A stretch of DNA of 8,021 bases, taken from contig JACRAV010000096.1 of assembly GCA_016213305.1 (NCBI GenBank), positions 1 through 8,021 of the forward strand. Direction: 5' to 3'. Within the stretch, counting starts at the first letter, position 1; the number at the start of each line of letters is the position of its first letter. This stretch comes from Candidatus Zixiibacteriota bacterium. Lineage in GTDB: Bacteria; Zixibacteria; MSB-5A5; GN15; FEB-12. Positions 5,921-8,021 of this stretch are shown piece after piece. The translations under genes and the position numbers were made by a program. Below the pieces are notes generated by a model, which made no database searches, had not been told where the DNA came from, and was given only the letters and a program-made list of their open reading frames with translations.

Positions 5921-8021
5921 CACGCAAGGCGGACAAACGCAAACCCGCGAAGGTTTCCAGACGCGGCGGGCGGGTTACAGCGCCAGCGAACATACTGGCC
6001 CTGGCTCTCCAGCGTCACCAGGCCCATCCCACCCCCAAAACCGCCGTCGAACTTGCGGCCCTGTACTACACGCATGGGCTTGAGTCGCAGGTGCTGGACG
6101 TGCTCGAGCCGTTTGCGGGTCATGGCCGGGAGAGCGAAGCCGCCGAGGACGCGAGCTTGTGCGCTCTTCTTGCCCTTGGCTATGCCCACGCCGACCGGCT
6201 CATTGATGCCGAATCGACCGCGCAACGACTGGTCAAGCATGACCACACCGCTCGTGACGGCTGGTATGTTCTCTGCTTCGTGCATCTGTCGATGAGGGAG
6301 TATGATCGCGCCATTACCGCCGCCACCAGCTATCTGGCGTCACCGGCCGCCGACAAATCTCACCCGGCCCCGATCCGGTCCTTCTGCTCGTCGAAAGCCC
6401 ACCGGTCACAACTCTGCAACATGCTGGCTTCGGCGTACCGCGAAAGCGGGCGTCTCGATGAAGCGGAGGCGATGTATCGTGAGGCCATCACCGCTGACGC
6501 CGGCAATCATCTGCCGTACCTGAATCTGGTCAATCTGCTGAATACTCTGGAGCGTCGCGACGAGGCCGCCGACATTCTTAAGAAGGGACTTCGTTCCGCG
6601 CGCCAGATTCATGAGTTGAGGATGCTCAGTGCGTCGGGATCATCGCGCTCGACCGTCTCGGCGTGCATGATCGTCAAGAACGAAGAAGAGCTTTTGCCCG
6701 ACTGCCTGGCCTCGATCCGCGACTGGGTGGACGAGATCATCCTGGTCGATACCGGTTCAACCGACCGGACGGTCGACATTGCCCGGTCATACGGCGCAAA
6801 AGTGTTTCACCATGCGTGGGAAGGCGACTTCTCCAAAGCGCGCAATGTGTCGCTGTCGCACGCCACCGGCGACTGGATCTTTATCATCGACGCCGACGAG
6901 CGGATCTACACCGAGGACGTGCCGCAACTGAAACGACTGCTCGAAGATTCCCGCACCGAAGTCATCTCCATCAATGTGTATAATGTGTACGCCGACCAAA
7001 CCTCGGTCGTGACCTTTCTGCCCTCCACCCGTCTGTTCCGGCGGTCGCTGGGGCTGTACTACGACGGGATTGTCCACAACACGCTGATGTATCCCGAAAG
7101 TCAGTCGATTGTGCGGACCGGCGTCCGTTTGAAGCATCTGGGATACGGTCTTGACAAGGAAAAGATGACGGCGAAGCTCAGGCGATCGCGGGAACTGTTG
7201 GAAAAACAGCTGGCCGAGAATCCGGACAATGCCTTTGCGCTGTTCAATTACGGGCAACTCCTGCGGGGGGAGACCGCGACTTTTCCCGCTCACAACGCCG
7301 AACTGATCATTACATCCGCGCGTCGCGCCGTTGATCTGACCAGTCCCGATCTGGCCGCCGAGCGTCACCTCCACCTGATGTGCCTCGATCAGATCGCCTG
7401 GGCGCTGTTTCATCAGGGGAAATACGATCAGGCGGAAGAACATGCCCGGCGCGCGATCAGCCACAAACCAAACTATCTCGATCCGTTGCTCTTGCTGGGT
7501 CACATCGCGGCTCGGCGTCAACAGTACGATCAGGCGCGCGTTCACTACGCGGCATACTTGAAAGCTCAGGCGGCCTACGATCCGGTGGCCGAGACGGACA
7601 ATATCATCATGTTGCACGTGGACAGCCGCATCTCGGCCTGGTACAGTCTGGGCATGATAGCGGAAATTCAGGGCGACCCCGACCAGGCGCGGCGCCACTA
7701 CGAGCTGATCATCGAACGCGATCCGGCCTATCTGGAAACCAATGCCCACCTTGGGCGGCTCGCCTTTCAGCGGCATGACCTGCCCGCCGCCGAGCATTGG
7801 TATCGACGACATGTGAATGAGCACTCCGATTCGATCGAGGGGTACGGTCAGCTCGGCCAGGTTCTCGTTGCGCGGCAACAGATGCAAGCGGCCGTTGAAG
7901 TCAATCGACAGGGATTGGCTAACGATAGTCGCGATGTGGGATGTCTGATCGGCTTGGGACGCGCGGAAGCCGGTGAGGGTCGTTACCACGAGGCCGTGCA
8001 GTCCTTTCAGCAAGTGTTGGA
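5917..8021 (+). CDS. TPR-GT2-TPR glycosyltransferase, 3' end outside the window
   Basis: The frame is open from ATG 5917 to the window edge (701 codons, no stop), so the protein is incomplete. It begins inside the stop of the preceding gene (ATGA), suggesting coupled translation. The N-terminus is basic (MTRKADKRKPAKVSRRGGR), followed by TPR-like helices to about residue 230, for example ESGRLDEAEAMYREAI. A GT-A domain of family GT2 type starts near 247: MIVKNEEE (251-258), LVDTGSTDRT with D278, DFSKARN at 304-310, and the DXD motif D325-A-D327. RLFRR at 372-376 and VHN with H387 match the WaaE/SunS-like branch, where VHE is more usual. From about 485 to the edge further TPR repeats run, for example GKYDQAEEHARRAISHKPNY. 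The TPR arrays probably bind a protein acceptor or partner. Flagellar substrate is inferred from context. Confidence 0.85.
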   Translation, partial: MTRKADKRKPAKVSRRGGRVTAPANILALALQRHQAHPTPKTAVELAALYYTHGLESQVLDVLEPFAGHGRESEAAEDASLCALLALGYAHADRLIDAESTAQRLVKHDHTARDGWYVLCFVHLSMREYDRAITAATSYLASPAADKSHPAPIRSFCSSKAHRSQLCNMLASAYRESGRLDEAEAMYREAITADAGNHLPYLNLVNLLNTLERRDEAADILKKGLRSARQIHELRMLSASGSSRSTVSACMIVKNEEELLPDCLASIRDWVDEIILVDTGSTDRTVDIARSYGAKVFHHAWEGDFSKARNVSLSHATGDWIFIIDADERIYTEDVPQLKRLLEDSRTEVISINVYNVYADQTSVVTFLPSTRLFRRSLGLYYDGIVHNTLMYPESQSIVRTGVRLKHLGYGLDKEKMTAKLRRSRELLEKQLAENPDNAFALFNYGQLLRGETATFPAHNAELIITSARRAVDLTSPDLAAERHLHLMCLDQIAWALFHQGKYDQAEEHARRAISHKPNYLDPLLLLGHIAARRQQYDQARVHYAAYLKAQAAYDPVAETDNIIMLHVDSRISAWYSLGMIAEIQGDPDQARRHYELIIERDPAYLETNAHLGRLAFQRHDLPAAEHWYRRHVNEHSDSIEGYGQLGQVLVARQQMQAAVEVNRQGLANDSRDVGCLIGLGRAEAGEGRYHEAVQSFQQVL

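Noticed and set aside
6302..6523. Small forward open frames within the GT2 gene (also 6053-6295, 6663-6983 and 7380-7778)
   Set aside because: They are out-of-frame shadows of the continuous 5917-8021 reading frame, with proline- and arginine-rich products lacking any recognised motif.
6787..8013. Reverse-strand open frame of 408 codons opposite the GT2 gene
   Set aside because: The forward frame from 5917 is continuous through this region with GT2 and TPR motifs; the reverse frame is an antisense shadow.

Overview
The window is a tightly packed, single-direction stretch of flagellar and glycosyltransferase genes, all on the + strand, with GC content of about 55-60% by eye. In order it holds the 3' end of a probable flgN, flgK, csrA, flgL, fliW, a TPR/GT-B glycosyltransferase and a TPR/GT-A glycosyltransferase that runs off the right edge. 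No stretch over 300 bases lacks a gene. I saw no RNA genes, mobile elements, CRISPR arrays or convincing Rho-independent terminators. The pairing of CsrA with FliW rules out an enterobacterial-type system. GC content, gene order, the repeat-expanded FlgL and the TPR-glycosyltransferases suggest an uncultivated flagellated lineage, perhaps of the FCB group (Zixibacteria-like) or a deltaproteobacterium-like group. That taxonomic guess is weak.

Left half (1-4273): this is the late hook-filament junction module with its post-transcriptional regulators. FlgN is the export chaperone of the junction proteins FlgK and FlgL. CsrA is the RNA-binding translational repressor, and FliW is the protein that antagonises CsrA in the flagellin-FliW-CsrA partner switch. 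The order is flgN-flgK-csrA-flgL-fliW, so csrA sits between the two junction-protein genes instead of beside fliW as in Bacillus. The flgN/flgK and csrA/flgL junctions overlap or abut, which suggests translational coupling. The csrA leader has a perfect GC hairpin with GGA in its loop, followed by a second GGA in the Shine-Dalgarno sequence, which would suit autoregulation.

Right half (4316-8021): two glycosyltransferases fused to TPR repeats follow fliW, and their coding frames overlap by four bases (ATGA). The first is a GT4-like GT-B enzyme. The second is a GT2-like GT-A domain between N- and C-terminal TPR arrays. Their position suggests glycosylation of a flagellar protein, most likely flagellin, but the acceptor is not shown by the sequence.

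The points most worth following are the csrA leader hairpin, the long C-terminal tail of CsrA, the repeat-bearing insertion in FlgL, the TPR-glycosyltransferase pair and a CsrA-like site over the start codon of the first glycosyltransferase.
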